DNA of 64,000 bases, taken from the NCBI GenBank assembly GCA_947495555.1, contig CANLZI010000001.1, positions 2,146,861 through 2,210,860 on the forward strand, given 5' to 3'. The DNA is from an uncultured Erythrobacter sp. Lineage in GTDB: Bacteria; Pseudomonadota; Alphaproteobacteria; Sphingomonadales; Sphingomonadaceae. The first letter of the stretch is position 1, and every line of letters begins with the position of its first letter. The position numbers were made by a program, and so were the translations under genes. The notes beneath the pieces were generated by a model. The model had not been told where the DNA came from. It saw only the letters and a program-made list of their open reading frames with translations, and did not search any database. This document shows, piece by piece, positions 1 through 8,379 of the stretch.

Positions 1-1
1 T

Positions 2-271
2 CCGATCGTCAGCTCAGACCCGCTGATGAACCAGCGCGGGTCGCGGATGATCGGTCAGATCGCTATTATCACGCAAGCGTTTGACGGCGGCACCGGCCGG
101 GTCAAATTCGGCGATAGCGAATGGCTGGCGCGGGGCCCCGATGGTATCGAGGGAGACAAAGTTCGCGTCACGGGCAGCGAAGGGGCGATCTTGTTGGTTG
201 AGCCGGTGAACATGTTGCCGCCCGCAGAAGGCGAGACCTCGGCAGACGCAGAGGCGCAACCCGAGGCTTAG
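2..271 (+). CDS. NfeD-family membrane protein, C-terminal part (truncated by window edge)
   Basis: The reading frame is open from base 2, so the N-terminal membrane segments lie outside the window. The visible part is a small soluble domain with the pattern MNQRGSRMIGQ, then a GRVKFGDSEWLARG stretch and an acidic tail. This matches the OB-fold C-terminal domain of NfeD proteins, inner-membrane partners of SPFH/stomatin proteins that are thought to affect membrane protease activity. The gene ends tail to tail with the minus-strand NDUFA9-like gene, overlapping it by four bases. The family call is from the OB-domain motif; the partner gene would lie to the left. Confidence 0.75.
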   Translation, partial: PIVSSDPLMNQRGSRMIGQIAIITQAFDGGTGRVKFGDSEWLARGPDGIEGDKVRVTGSEGAILLVEPVNMLPPAEGETSADAEAQPEA

Positions 272-1221
272 CCTGTTGTGCGCATATTGGGCGGACCAAA
301 GCGGCCGTGCTTGCGATAGCGCACCATCCATTTGTCCAGGAACAGGCCAAGCGGCTTGGGCTCGATCCCTAATTTGTCAAACCCGGGATAGGCGCCCGAC
401 GCGCAATTGCCTTCTTTTAGCATGACCCATTGATCGCGATTGATCGGCGTTAGCGGCAAAGCGGCAAAAATGGCCGATGCGGTGTCCGGCACAGGCAGGA
501 AGGTTCGCTTGCGCCCCTGAGCTTTGGCAATCCGCTGATTGAATTCCATCATGGTCATCACTTCAGGACCGCCCAGTTCATACGTCTTGCCACCGTGCTT
601 TTCCGGATCGGACAAGGCCGTGGCAATCGCTTCGGCAACATCATCGACAAATGCGGGCTGCAGCGGCGATTCCGGCCCGAACACAGGCAATAGGGGAGAC
701 ATCTGCACCAAACCTGCGAATAGATTGACGAAATTGTCATTCTCACCAAACAGCGCCGATGGCCGCAAGATCGTGGCCTGAGGGAAATGCTTGCGGACCA
801 GCTCCTCACCATGGGCGTTGGCACGGGCATAGCTGGAAGCGGACTCCGCACTGGCACCGATGGCGCTGATATGGACCAGCGTGCTTACACCCGCCTCTTT
901 CGCCGCCGCTGCCGTGTCGCCTGCCGCATCACCCATCAACTTCATCAGATCGCCGCCAAAACTGCCGACCAGATTGGCCACTGCATCGGCGCCATGCAGT
1001 GCAGCGCGAACCTGGTCCGGATTGGCGATATCGCAGCGAACAAACTGGATCTGGCCCAGATTGGCGAGCGGTTTAAGCTTGTGGCTACGTTCTGGATTAC
1101 GGCTGGCGATACGCAGACGCGCACCGCGCTCCAGCAGGGCCTGCGCCAAATAATCGCCCAAAAATCCGCTTCCGCCAAAAACGGTCACAAGCTTGTCTGT
1201 CAGGGGTGCTGTTTTGGCCAT
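268..1221 (-). CDS. NDUFA9-like NAD(P)-binding protein (atypical SDR / complex I accessory type)
   Basis: This is a 317-residue extended-SDR Rossmann protein. A GGSGFLG dinucleotide-binding loop lies at residues 16-22, and the usual Tyr-x3-Lys dyad is not intact (YARAN), as in NDUFA9-type proteins. Alphaproteobacterial members are annotated as complex I NDUFA9 subunit family and probably bind NADPH rather than catalyse a reaction. An ATG at 1323 would give 34 extra residues without family resemblance. I prefer the ATG at 1221, where MAKTAPLTDK leads straight into the first beta strand. No neighbour suggests a pathway. Confidence 0.85.
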   Translation of the reverse strand: MAKTAPLTDKLVTVFGGSGFLGDYLAQALLERGARLRIASRNPERSHKLKPLANLGQIQFVRCDIANPDQVRAALHGADAVANLVGSFGGDLMKLMGDAAGDTAAAAKEAGVSTLVHISAIGASAESASSYARANAHGEELVRKHFPQATILRPSALFGENDNFVNLFAGLVQMSPLLPVFGPESPLQPAFVDDVAEAIATALSDPEKHGGKTYELGGPEVMTMMEFNQRIAKAQGRKRTFLPVPDTASAIFAALPLTPINRDQWVMLKEGNCASGAYPGFDKLGIEPKPLGLFLDKWMVRYRKHGRFGPPNMRTTG

Positions 1222-1413
1222 AATGTTTCTCGTAAATGGGCTGGATCGTGTTGGGGACGCATTGCCGCAATGCCGGCACATCTGCAAGCATTCCAATATG
1301 GGGTTGCCGGGAATTGAAATCATCTGATGACAAGCGTTGACAGGCAGAGCCGTCCACCGCTATTGGCCCGCGCCTACCGCGGTAAGATCTTTGGATGATC
1401 TGACTGCTCCCGT

Positions 1414-1500
1414 GCCCAGATGGCGGAATTGGTAGACGCGCTAGCTTCAGGTGCTAGTATTCGCAAGGATGTGGAGGTTCGAGTCCTCTTCTGGGCACCA
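1414..1500 (+). tRNA. tRNA-Leu(CAG)
   Basis: The acceptor stem GCCCAGA (1414-1420) pairs with TCTGGGC near the 3' end, and the CCA is encoded (1498-1500). The D-loop contains GGAATTGGTAGACGC. The anticodon stem CTAGC/GCTAG encloses the loop TTCAGGT, giving anticodon CAG. A long variable arm follows, as expected for leucine tRNA, and the T-loop is GGTTCGAGTCC. The 3' end abuts the integrase-bearing element and is its likely attachment site. Confidence 0.97.
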
Positions 1501-1514
1501 AATCCTAAATTTCT

Positions 1515-1542
1515 ACCCGGTGTTTTGAGGCCGGGCTTTTTG
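1515..1542 (+). terminator. Probable intrinsic terminator after tRNA-Leu
   Basis: CCCGG (1516-1520) can pair with CCGGG (1531-1535) and is followed at once by CTTTTTGG. The position just after the tRNA fits transcription termination. If the element integrated in the tRNA 3' end, this hairpin may belong to the element rather than the original locus. Confidence 0.55.
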
Positions 1543-1598
1543 GTCCCCCTTCTGGCCCCCCTTTCGAGTTCGAAATCAGAACTGGAGGGATTGATCAG

Positions 1599-2789
1599 CT
1601 ATTTGCTGTATTGATCTGCACCAAGGAATTTTTCCCAGCTTTCGAGCAAATGGCGGCGCTTCTCAAGACGATCGGATCGCTGATAAGCAGCGACCACTCC
1701 CCGATCAACATTGTGTCCGAGGGCGCTCTCTTTGATCTCGAACGCATAGTCCGTTTGCTCTTCGGCCCAAGTCCGAAAAGCAGCACGAAACCCATGCGGT
1801 CGGGCGACTAGACCTTGGCGTTTCATAAGCTTCGACATAGCCATGTCGGACAAGGGCTTGCTTCTAACCGAAATAAAGAAATAGGCGTTTGGCGACACCG
1901 CGCGAGCCTTGTTTAACACTGCCTGCGCCGAATCCGTCAGTGGTATTCGGAAGGCTCGACCAGACTTCGTCCTTTCACCTGGGAGGATCCACAAATTAGC
2001 TGCGATTTCCTCAGAGGAGATAAGCCGCACTTCTGAAGTTCTCGCGGCGGTAAGGATTAGAAAGCGGAGGGCCAAAGCAGACATTTCGTTTCTCCTCGTC
2101 AAGTCTCTATAAAAATTGGGAATGTCTTGGTACGGCATGGCGGGGATGTGCCGGACCGTTTGCCGTTGAGGTCCGAGAAGGGTCTTCGCTTTCGATGGGG
2201 CTCCAAGATCGACATCTGCACCAACTGCTGATGCGTATTTTAGAGCCAGATTGAGGCGGTTCATGGCTTTTCGCGCTGCCTCTGGTTTCTCTCTCCAAAT
2301 TGGACCCAAGACGGCTACGATCTCATGCTGATCAATCATCTCGATTGGCGATTGACCCATTCTCGGCAGCACATGATTTTGCAACGGAGAGAGCCACCGA
2401 CCAGCTCTGCCATCCTCTTTGAGATTTGGCTTGAGTGCCTCGAAGCAACCAGAGATCGCTGCGGCTACCGTCAAGTTTTTGGATGAACTCGATCTCCTGG
2501 CTCGTTCGTTGATCGGATCTTTTTCAAGCCTCAGCAGGCGTCTCGCATCGGAGGCTGCGGCACGGGCATCCTTGATCGACACATCCGGCCATCGCCCTAG
2601 ACCCATTTCGCGTCGCCGATTCCAAGAGATGTATCTGAATACCCATTTACCGAATGACTGATTGCGCTTGTGTAACCAAAGGCCTCGCCCGTCAGCATAT
2701 TTTCCAGCTGCCAACTTAGCGGCTTGAGTTTGGGTCAAGGAATTGAACTGCAATTGCTCCTCCTGCCAATGTTTCCGTCGTGTTGACAA
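1599..2789 (-). CDS. P4-type tyrosine integrase (tRNA-Leu-targeting)
   Basis: This is a 396-residue site-specific recombinase. The N-terminal arm-binding domain (DUF4102-like, pattern GKYADGRGLWL at 30-39) is followed by a SAM-like core-binding domain and a catalytic domain. The catalytic residues are visible: Arg250 (TAARTSEVR), His332 and Arg335 (HGFRAAFR), His359 (ALGHN) and Tyr369 (VVAAYQRSD). The 3' end lies about 100 bp from tRNA-Leu and points at it, the usual arrangement for P4-type integrases that recombine in a tRNA 3' end. It should excise and insert the adjacent element. The ATG at 2789 fits the family length. Confidence 0.93.
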   Translation of the reverse strand: MSTRRKHWQEEQLQFNSLTQTQAAKLAAGKYADGRGLWLHKRNQSFGKWVFRYISWNRRREMGLGRWPDVSIKDARAAASDARRLLRLEKDPINERARRSSSSKNLTVAAAISGCFEALKPNLKEDGRAGRWLSPLQNHVLPRMGQSPIEMIDQHEIVAVLGPIWREKPEAARKAMNRLNLALKYASAVGADVDLGAPSKAKTLLGPQRQTVRHIPAMPYQDIPNFYRDLTRRNEMSALALRFLILTAARTSEVRLISSEEIAANLWILPGERTKSGRAFRIPLTDSAQAVLNKARAVSPNAYFFISVRSKPLSDMAMSKLMKRQGLVARPHGFRAAFRTWAEEQTDYAFEIKESALGHNVDRGVVAAYQRSDRLEKRRHLLESWEKFLGADQYSK

Positions 2790-3214
2790 TTGCTTCCTTA
2801 CGACCCCAAGTCCACGTCCGAAGACACTGTACGGTAGCGGGAAACGCTAGAACTTCGCTTTCGAAGCGGGGGTTTTCTCTGTCGCTCATTCGCGTGGTAC
2901 CGGATTGGCCTATCGCCGAGTATTCCGACATGACCCTGTTATTACCGCAAAAGCAGGGTGACACGTGCCTTTTTAGCTGAATGCCAGCAGAGAGAATCAC
3001 AAAGCAAAGCAAGCACTTGCCTTCGCAGGACTCAAACCCTGTTTCCGAAAAACAGGCAACAGGAAACACATTCCTTGTCAATTAATATCAATAGCTTACG
3101 CCATAAAAAGTGTTGACGCAGGCCGGCCATTTTGTATTTTGAACTCCTCGCCAACGTCTTGGCAAAAGGCAGGTGAGCAGCATTCGGGTCAGTCCAGATT
3201 TCGGGAGCAGCAGG
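2790..3214. promoter_or_regulatory. Divergent intergenic region of the integrated element with two inverted repeats
   Basis: This 425-bp gap separates the minus-strand integrase from the plus-strand packaging cassette and must carry promoters for both. Two hairpin-forming inverted repeats are visible: ACCCTG (2933-2938) with CAGGGT (2954-2959), and CCTGTTT (3038-3044) with AAACAGG (3050-3056). They could be regulator or integrase arm sites. I see no convincing gene in the gap. Confidence 0.4.
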
Positions 3215-4723
3215 ATGAAGGTTGGCGCCCCTTTGGGGCGCACAGCTTTGCATCCGGTTGCCACCAACCTGGAAAGACTTTCCATGACGACATCTATTCG
3301 TACCCGCAGGCGTGCTCCCGTGCGTCAGCGCAATCTTGATCTGCAATCGGCGGTATCGCCTGAAGCGATTGTTGCCCGCATTCCCAATGACCCCAACGAC
3401 GGGCTCGCGCTTACTATTGAATACCGCGCGCCCGGTGATTTGACACCGCCGCCGCGCCAACTGCGCAAAATCAGCAAGCGTCAGGATGCGACCATCCGCG
3501 CCGGGATCCGCAGTTTTGGCAATCTTAATCCGATCCTGATTGATGGTGAGGGCCAAGTCATTTGCGGTGAAGCGCGCTGGCGTGCTGCGATCGACCTCAG
3601 CCTGGAGCAGGTCCCAACTGTAACTGTGACCCACCTCAATGAAGCACAGCTGCGCCTCTTTCGCATCGCCGAGGAGCGCGTGGTTGAACTCAGCGAATGG
3701 GACGATGAGGCGATGCGAGCAGAGTTCAAGGAACTAAGTGAGCTTGATCTCAGCTTGGACGTTAATCTTGAACTGTCGGGGTTTTCAACGAGCGAGATCG
3801 ATCAATTGACGATCGAACCTGTCGAGAAAGCTCCTTCTTCCGAGCGTCACCCTTCGCATGCACCGGTCACGCAGCGCAGCGATCTGTGGCAGCTGGGTGA
3901 CCACAAGCTCTACTGCGGCGATGGCTTGGAAGAAGAGAGCTACGCCATCCTGATGGGTGACGAACGCGCCCAGATGGCGTTTGCAGATGCTCCGTATAAT
4001 CTACCGATGGCGACAATCTCGGGCCAGGACCGGGAGGAGTTCGCGCAAGCCTCAGGCGAGATGTCGAGCGGCGAGTTTACGACCTTCCTGCGTTCAGCCT
4101 TTATGCTGATGGCAAGGTTCAGCGAAGATGGCGCGATCCATTTTCAATGCATGGACTGGCGCCACTGCCGCGAGATGCTCGATGCGGGCGAAGCTGCATA
4201 TAACGCGCTCAAGAACCTGATCATCTGGGATAAGCAAACGGGCGGCCAAGGCAGCTTCTACAGGTCGCAGCACGAAATGATCTGGGCTTGGAAGGTTGGG
4301 ACTGCGAGCCACATCAACAATTTTGGCCTTGGTAAAACTGGTCGCTACCGCACTAATGTGTGGTCATGCCCTGGCCAGAACAGCTTCCACCGGTTTCGCG
4401 GGGAAGAACTCGCCTCACACCCGACCGTAAAGCCAGAGGCTCTTGTTGCTGATGCCCTTCGTGATTGCTCGCATCGCGGCGGGATCGTGCTTGACGGCTT
4501 CGGGGGCTCGGGCTCCACCCTTTTGGCGGCCGAACATACCGGCAGGCGTGCTCGGCTTATCGAGATCGAGCCGCGCTATTGCGATGTGACGATCGAGCGC
4601 TGGCAAGCGAAGACATCATGCGAAGCGGTTCATGTCGAGAGCGGCAAGACTTGGCGTGAAATGGCGGCGATGCGGGGTGTTGATCTTTCGGTCTGCGAGA
4701 CTTCCGAAGGGGAGGCAAGCTGA
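3215..4723 (+). CDS. ParB-domain / DNA adenine-or-cytosine N-methylase fusion
   Basis: This is a 502-residue protein. Residues about 67-160 form a ParB/sulfiredoxin-like N-terminal domain (GEARWRAA at 118-125). Residues about 225-460 form an N6-adenine/N4-cytosine methyltransferase. The catalytic motif IV reads DAPY (258-261) instead of DPPY. The AdoMet loop comes after it (DGFGGSGST, 427-435) with HPTVKP at 402-407, so the order is that of beta-class enzymes such as CcrM. I chose the ATG at 3215 because GGAG lies seven bases upstream; a GTG at 3173 is also in frame. It starts a cassette with DUF5681 and terminase genes. ParB-methylase fusions of this kind are common in prophages. Target specificity cannot be read from sequence. 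Confidence 0.9.
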   Translation: MKVGAPLGRTALHPVATNLERLSMTTSIRTRRRAPVRQRNLDLQSAVSPEAIVARIPNDPNDGLALTIEYRAPGDLTPPPRQLRKISKRQDATIRAGIRSFGNLNPILIDGEGQVICGEARWRAAIDLSLEQVPTVTVTHLNEAQLRLFRIAEERVVELSEWDDEAMRAEFKELSELDLSLDVNLELSGFSTSEIDQLTIEPVEKAPSSERHPSHAPVTQRSDLWQLGDHKLYCGDGLEEESYAILMGDERAQMAFADAPYNLPMATISGQDREEFAQASGEMSSGEFTTFLRSAFMLMARFSEDGAIHFQCMDWRHCREMLDAGEAAYNALKNLIIWDKQTGGQGSFYRSQHEMIWAWKVGTASHINNFGLGKTGRYRTNVWSCPGQNSFHRFRGEELASHPTVKPEALVADALRDCSHRGGIVLDGFGGSGSTLLAAEHTGRRARLIEIEPRYCDVTIERWQAKTSCEAVHVESGKTWREMAAMRGVDLSVCETSEGEAS

Positions 4724-5256
4724 TGGCCCGCAAACAGCAAGAAGCGAAGCTGACCAAACAGCCTGCCCGCCGCGCCAAGGCAAAGAAGGCGACGCCGGTG
4801 CGCAAACGCAAGCGGACCACCAAGTCGAAAGCAGCATCAAGCGCCAGCGCCAAGCCCCCTGCGAAAGACACGCGCTTCAAGCCGGGGCAATCGGGCAATC
4901 CGCGTGGACGGCCGCGCAAGGATCGCTCGCTCCTCAAGCATCTTGAAACCGAGCTTGATGCCGAGATGCAGGTCACCGAAGGCGGCAAGACCATGCGCCT
5001 GAGTAAGCGCGAGGCGATCGCCAAGTTGATGGTCAACAAGTCCTTGCAGGGCGATCACAAGATGCTCGCTGCGCTTCTCAAATACCTTCCCACGCCCAAA
5101 ACCGGTGAGAGTCAGGAGCAGTACGCCATGCGTATCGAAACGGTGGCTGATCTGCTCTCGCGCAAGGGCGCCGGGGTGCCCCGGATCAATGCAGATCGGG
5201 ATGACGGTCCTGATCGCGAGGATCTCGACGGTGCGGAAGATGGTGACGAACAATGA
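4723..5256 (+). CDS. DUF5681 protein, putative terminase small-subunit-like partner
   Basis: This is a 177-residue, strongly basic protein. A Lys/Arg/Ala-rich head (1-45) precedes the DUF5681 signature FKPGQSGNPRGRPRK (about 51-65) and a helical region. An acidic tail ends the protein. DUF5681 proteins are regularly encoded just before terminase large subunits, so a DNA-recognition role like that of a small terminase is inferred from context. The ATG overlaps the stop of the methylase gene (TGATG), and its own stop overlaps the terminase start (ATGA). The three genes are therefore very probably translationally coupled. Confidence 0.8.
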   Translation: MARKQQEAKLTKQPARRAKAKKATPVRKRKRTTKSKAASSASAKPPAKDTRFKPGQSGNPRGRPRKDRSLLKHLETELDAEMQVTEGGKTMRLSKREAIAKLMVNKSLQGDHKMLAALLKYLPTPKTGESQEQYAMRIETVADLLSRKGAGVPRINADRDDGPDREDLDGAEDGDEQ

Positions 5257-6740
5257 GCGTCGCCGGTGAGTGGATCGATCTGCCGGCTGAATACGTCAAC
5301 GCCATGACCCGTGAGGATTTTCTTACATTTCTGGCAACCTGTATGGAAGAGCTGGAGCCCGGGACGCCTTACCAGATCAATTGGCATGTCGAGCTGATGG
5401 CGCATGAACTCGAACAGGTGCGGCGTGGAGACAATCTGCGGCTCATGATCAACCTTCCGCCGCGTAATCTGAAGACGATCATGGCGAGCGTGGCCTTCCC
5501 CGCCTTTATCCTGGGCCATGATCCGACGCGTCGGATCATGTGTGTGACCTATTCGCAGGATGTCGCCAAAGCGCAGGCGATCCAGTTCCAGCGCATCATG
5601 CGTTCAGGCTGGTATCGCCGTGCCTTCCCTCATTGCCGCTCGCGCGTTCATAATCGCCAGCTTGAATGGCAAACGAGCGATGGAGGCTATCGGCTTGCCA
5701 CCTCGATCGAAGGCAGCGTGCTTGGCCGCGGCGCAGACGTGATCATTCTCGATGATCCCAACAAAGGTCAGGAGATCTTCTCAAGCGTCGCGCGCGAGAA
5801 GGTCACCACCGCATGGGACAATGTCATCTCAACCCGCCTCAATCACCCAAAGGAAAGCGCGATCATTTGTGTGATGCAGCGGTTGCATGAAGAGGATCTG
5901 GCGGGCCATCTGCTTGAGCAAGAAGACTACCGCCAGATCACGATCCCTGCGATCGCTGTGGAGGATGAAGAATGGGATGTTGGTGAAGGACGCCATCATT
6001 GCCGCTTGAAGGACACCGCCATCCAGCCTGAGCGGATGGATCATCCTGAGCTTGAGCGGCAGAAGCGTATCATGGGTGGGCTTGCGTTCAGCGCGCAGTA
6101 TCAGCAGCGTCCGGTACCCGATGATGGCGTGGTTATCCGCCGCAATTGGCTGCGCTTCTATGATGAAGAGCCGGACGAATTTGAGATCACTCATATCAGT
6201 TGGGACACAGCATCAACGCTTGCAGAGACCAGTGATTGGTCAGTTGGAACTGTATGGGGATATGCCGATGGCTATGTCTATCTGCGTGATGTCATCCGAG
6301 TGAAGGAAGAAAGCCCGGAACTCATCAAACTGATCGAAGAGACCCACGGCGAGTACGAGGCAGATCACACGCGGATCGAGGATGGTGATCTTGGCCGAGC
6401 AATCTTCCAGTCCCTTCGGCGGAGTTCCGATGTCTGCAAGCCTACACTTTACAAGCCGCAATATGACAAAGTCGCGCGGATGCAATCGCGCGCGGTGATG
6501 TTCGAGACGGGCCAGGTCCTGCTTCCGCGCGAAGCTGAATGGCTCGCGACCTATCAGCACGAGCTCCTGGGCTTTCCCAATACAAAGCATGATGATCAGG
6601 TGGACTCCACCAGCATGGCGCTTGATTGGTTCCACGGTTACATCGCGCGGCGCAATCCGAGCAAACGCCCCTCACCGCGTCGCCCCAAAGGTAGGCCACG
6701 TCCGAAGGGTAGGCCACTGAGCCGTGTGGGTAGGCGGTAG
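5253..6740 (+). CDS. Phage terminase large subunit
   Basis: This is a 495-residue DNA-packaging motor. The N-terminal ATPase has a Walker-A-like PPRNLKT at 69-75 and Walker B VIILDDP at 163-169. The C-terminal RNase-H-like nuclease has SWDTA (Asp318) and HDDQVDS (446-452). The segment GGLAFSAQYQQRP (275-287) is characteristic of this terminase family. A highly basic tail with repeated KGRPRP units (about 465-495) is unusual and may bind DNA. No portal, protease, capsid or tail gene follows; the next genes are an unknown membrane protein and small regulators. All motor and nuclease motifs look intact. Confidence 0.93.
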   Translation: MSVAGEWIDLPAEYVNAMTREDFLTFLATCMEELEPGTPYQINWHVELMAHELEQVRRGDNLRLMINLPPRNLKTIMASVAFPAFILGHDPTRRIMCVTYSQDVAKAQAIQFQRIMRSGWYRRAFPHCRSRVHNRQLEWQTSDGGYRLATSIEGSVLGRGADVIILDDPNKGQEIFSSVAREKVTTAWDNVISTRLNHPKESAIICVMQRLHEEDLAGHLLEQEDYRQITIPAIAVEDEEWDVGEGRHHCRLKDTAIQPERMDHPELERQKRIMGGLAFSAQYQQRPVPDDGVVIRRNWLRFYDEEPDEFEITHISWDTASTLAETSDWSVGTVWGYADGYVYLRDVIRVKEESPELIKLIEETHGEYEADHTRIEDGDLGRAIFQSLRRSSDVCKPTLYKPQYDKVARMQSRAVMFETGQVLLPREAEWLATYQHELLGFPNTKHDDQVDSTSMALDWFHGYIARRNPSKRPSPRRPKGRPRPKGRPLSRVGRR

Positions 6741-6785
6741 GGATGTGGTGACGAGCATCGCCTGTAGATGATGTCAGGGTGCTGG

Positions 6786-7418
6786 CTACAGCATTTGCAG
6801 TACCTGTAGCTCGCACGCCTTGTTATCGACGACGCCGATCGCTTGCTGGACATTCATACCGCCAAAGCCGTTGCGTGCACGAAAGGACATGAAGATCGAA
6901 TGATTACCCACCTCATCGATCGGCGCAATACGGGTCTCAACATGCTCGAAGGAGTCCGGGTCGCGCAGACGCCGCTTGATCTCAGATTGCATCTTCCAAT
7001 GCGAGCCATCCCAGCCGTTGAGACAATGCATCCCGCGGCGATCTTCGCTGCTGATAGTGGCTCTAGGTGCTGGTACAGGTGGCTCAGCCTCTCTTGCTGT
7101 TGCCTCCTGTGCTTCTGGAGCGCCTGGTTCAATTGCGTTTGGACTTGGCGCGTCGTCGATCTCTGCCTCGACCATCTCAGCTTCTACCTTCTCAGGTGCT
7201 TCGGGAAGCGCATTGATCCCCGCGATGATGGCTTGCGAAAAGACCAGCAGGAATGCCATCCACACAAAACCAAGTACTCGAGAAAGGGTTGAATGGCCGC
7301 CACGCAGCAAGAACCAGACAAAGATCCCGGGAATGAACACGATGCCGATGGCCAAGAGAGGACTGACCTTGCGTGAACCAGGCTTTTGGTCAGGTGGCTT
7401 TGCTGCTGCTTGCGTCAT
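6786..7418 (-). CDS. Membrane-anchored protein of unknown function with a conserved C-terminal domain
   Basis: This is a 210-residue protein. The N-terminus (MTQAAAKPPDQK) is followed by two hydrophobic helices (about residues 22-70). A Pro/Glu/Ala-rich linker comes next, then a soluble C-terminal domain containing CLNGWDGSHW, LRDPDSFEHVETR and RNGFGGMN. I recognise this C-terminal pattern as a recurrent uncharacterised domain in proteobacteria but know no function for it. It is the only cargo-like gene of the element on the minus strand. The start is the ATG at 7418; an upstream ATG would add 52 residues with no membrane or domain features. Confidence 0.65.
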   Translation of the reverse strand: MTQAAAKPPDQKPGSRKVSPLLAIGIVFIPGIFVWFLLRGGHSTLSRVLGFVWMAFLLVFSQAIIAGINALPEAPEKVEAEMVEAEIDDAPSPNAIEPGAPEAQEATAREAEPPVPAPRATISSEDRRGMHCLNGWDGSHWKMQSEIKRRLRDPDSFEHVETRIAPIDEVGNHSIFMSFRARNGFGGMNVQQAIGVVDNKACELQVLQML

Positions 7419-7542
7419 TGGTCTATTCCTTGGTGTAGACGATAAGTAACAGCCATACATGCTTGGCAAAGGCGTGCAGTCAAGCTTCAATGTCACTGAT
7501 CGTCTGTAGACCAATCGCCGACAAACCTCGCATTGAAGCGGG

Positions 7543-7746
7543 GTGGATATACGCGCACGCCTTGGACAAAACATACGCCGCCTTCGTGAAGGCGAGGGTT
7601 GGAGCCAGGAGGATTATGCTGATCGAGCTGACATCCACCGTACCTATGTAAGCGATATCGAGCGCGGCAACCGCAATCCCAGCCTCACAGTAATCGAGCG
7701 ACTGGCAAAGCCGTTCGGTATTGCGCCGGGCCGCCTGCTCGACTGA
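7543..7746 (+). CDS. Small XRE-family HTH regulator
   Basis: This 67-residue protein is a single Cro/C1-type helix-turn-helix: LGQNIRRLREGEGWSQEDYADRADIHRTYVSDIERGNRNPS. It starts with GTG. It has no effector domain and probably acts as a dimeric repressor. It lies next to a divergent membrane-protein gene and a second HTH gene in the integrated element, so control of element genes is a reasonable inference. Confidence 0.85.
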   Translation: MDIRARLGQNIRRLREGEGWSQEDYADRADIHRTYVSDIERGNRNPSLTVIERLAKPFGIAPGRLLD

Positions 7747-7808
7747 AAAGCCAAGCAAGCTCAAAGCTGCATATGGACTGTGGCGCACTTCCATGGCTTC
7801 GTAGCGCC

Positions 7809-8018
7809 ATGGACGCGAACCAAGCCGAACTCCTCAGACTGATCTACACCCGCATCGGGATGGAACTTGAAGATGCAGGCATCATCGCCCTCGAGCTAGG
7901 TGCGCCTAGCAGCGTGTTTGAGCAAGAGATGGTCGTGGAGTTGGGAAGCGCAGTCGAAGCGATCTCGGCGCTGACCAATGCAGCCAAAGCACTCGCTGAC
8001 TTAGGCCCGAAATCTTGA
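7809..8018 (+). CDS. Small hypothetical protein between two HTH genes
   Basis: This is a 69-residue, mostly helical acidic protein (MDANQAELLRLIYTRIGMEL). I do not recognise a family. An upstream ATG at 7773 is in frame, but the ATG at 7809 gives a more natural N-terminus. It sits between two small XRE regulator genes on the same strand, and may form one transcription unit with them. Confidence 0.5.
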   Translation: MDANQAELLRLIYTRIGMELEDAGIIALELGAPSSVFEQEMVVELGSAVEAISALTNAAKALADLGPKS

Positions 8019-8051
8019 TCGATTGAGGATTACGCTCATATATCTAAGATC

Positions 8052-8264
8052 ATGACTTCCGCTTCTGTACTCTCAGCTCAGTCCTGCCGCGATGCACGCG
8101 CGGTGCTCAAGGTCACGCAAGAGGAACTTGCTGCCATCGCAGAAGTGAGCGTCTCCACAGTTCGCCGGATGGAGCGAGGAGATAAGGTCAGCGATTACGC
8201 TGCCGGAAAGCTTACCAAGGCACTCGAAAAGGAAGGCGCGCTTTTCGTTGGAAACAAGCGGTAG
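8052..8264 (+). CDS. Small XRE-family HTH regulator, second copy
   Basis: This 70-residue single-domain helix-turn-helix protein reads RAVLKVTQEELAAIAEVS, then VSTVRRMERGDKVS. The C-terminal GALFVGNKR resembles the short tail of transcriptional regulators that follow toxin or phage genes. It differs strongly from the XRE protein encoded about 300 bp upstream, so it is not a recent duplicate. Confidence 0.8.
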   Translation: MTSASVLSAQSCRDARAVLKVTQEELAAIAEVSVSTVRRMERGDKVSDYAAGKLTKALEKEGALFVGNKR

Positions 8265-8333
8265 TTGCGGATCTGCCGCGGGCGTCAGCTTTGCGCCCCA
8301 GTCCCAGACGTAACGATCCGAGATCTTAGATCC

Positions 8334-8349
8334 TGAAAGCGGACATTCC
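8334..8349. repeat. Half copy of dispersed AAGCGGACATT repeat
   Basis: GAAAGCGGACATTCCT matches the right half of the dispersed intergenic repeat. It lies 30 bp ahead of the recombinase start, and a GGCC-based inverted repeat overlaps the ribosome binding site just after it. Confidence 0.5.
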
Positions 8350-8379
8350 TCGTGGCCATTCCGGCCAAGGAGAATGACT

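Noticed and set aside
2716..3081. 121-codon minus-strand frame ahead of the integrase
   Set aside because: It overlaps the integrase start in another frame and covers the presumed promoter; composition is not protein-like.
3032..3634. 200-codon minus-strand frame across the start of the ParB-methylase gene
   Set aside because: It lies opposite recognised ParB-domain coding sequence and has no family resemblance.
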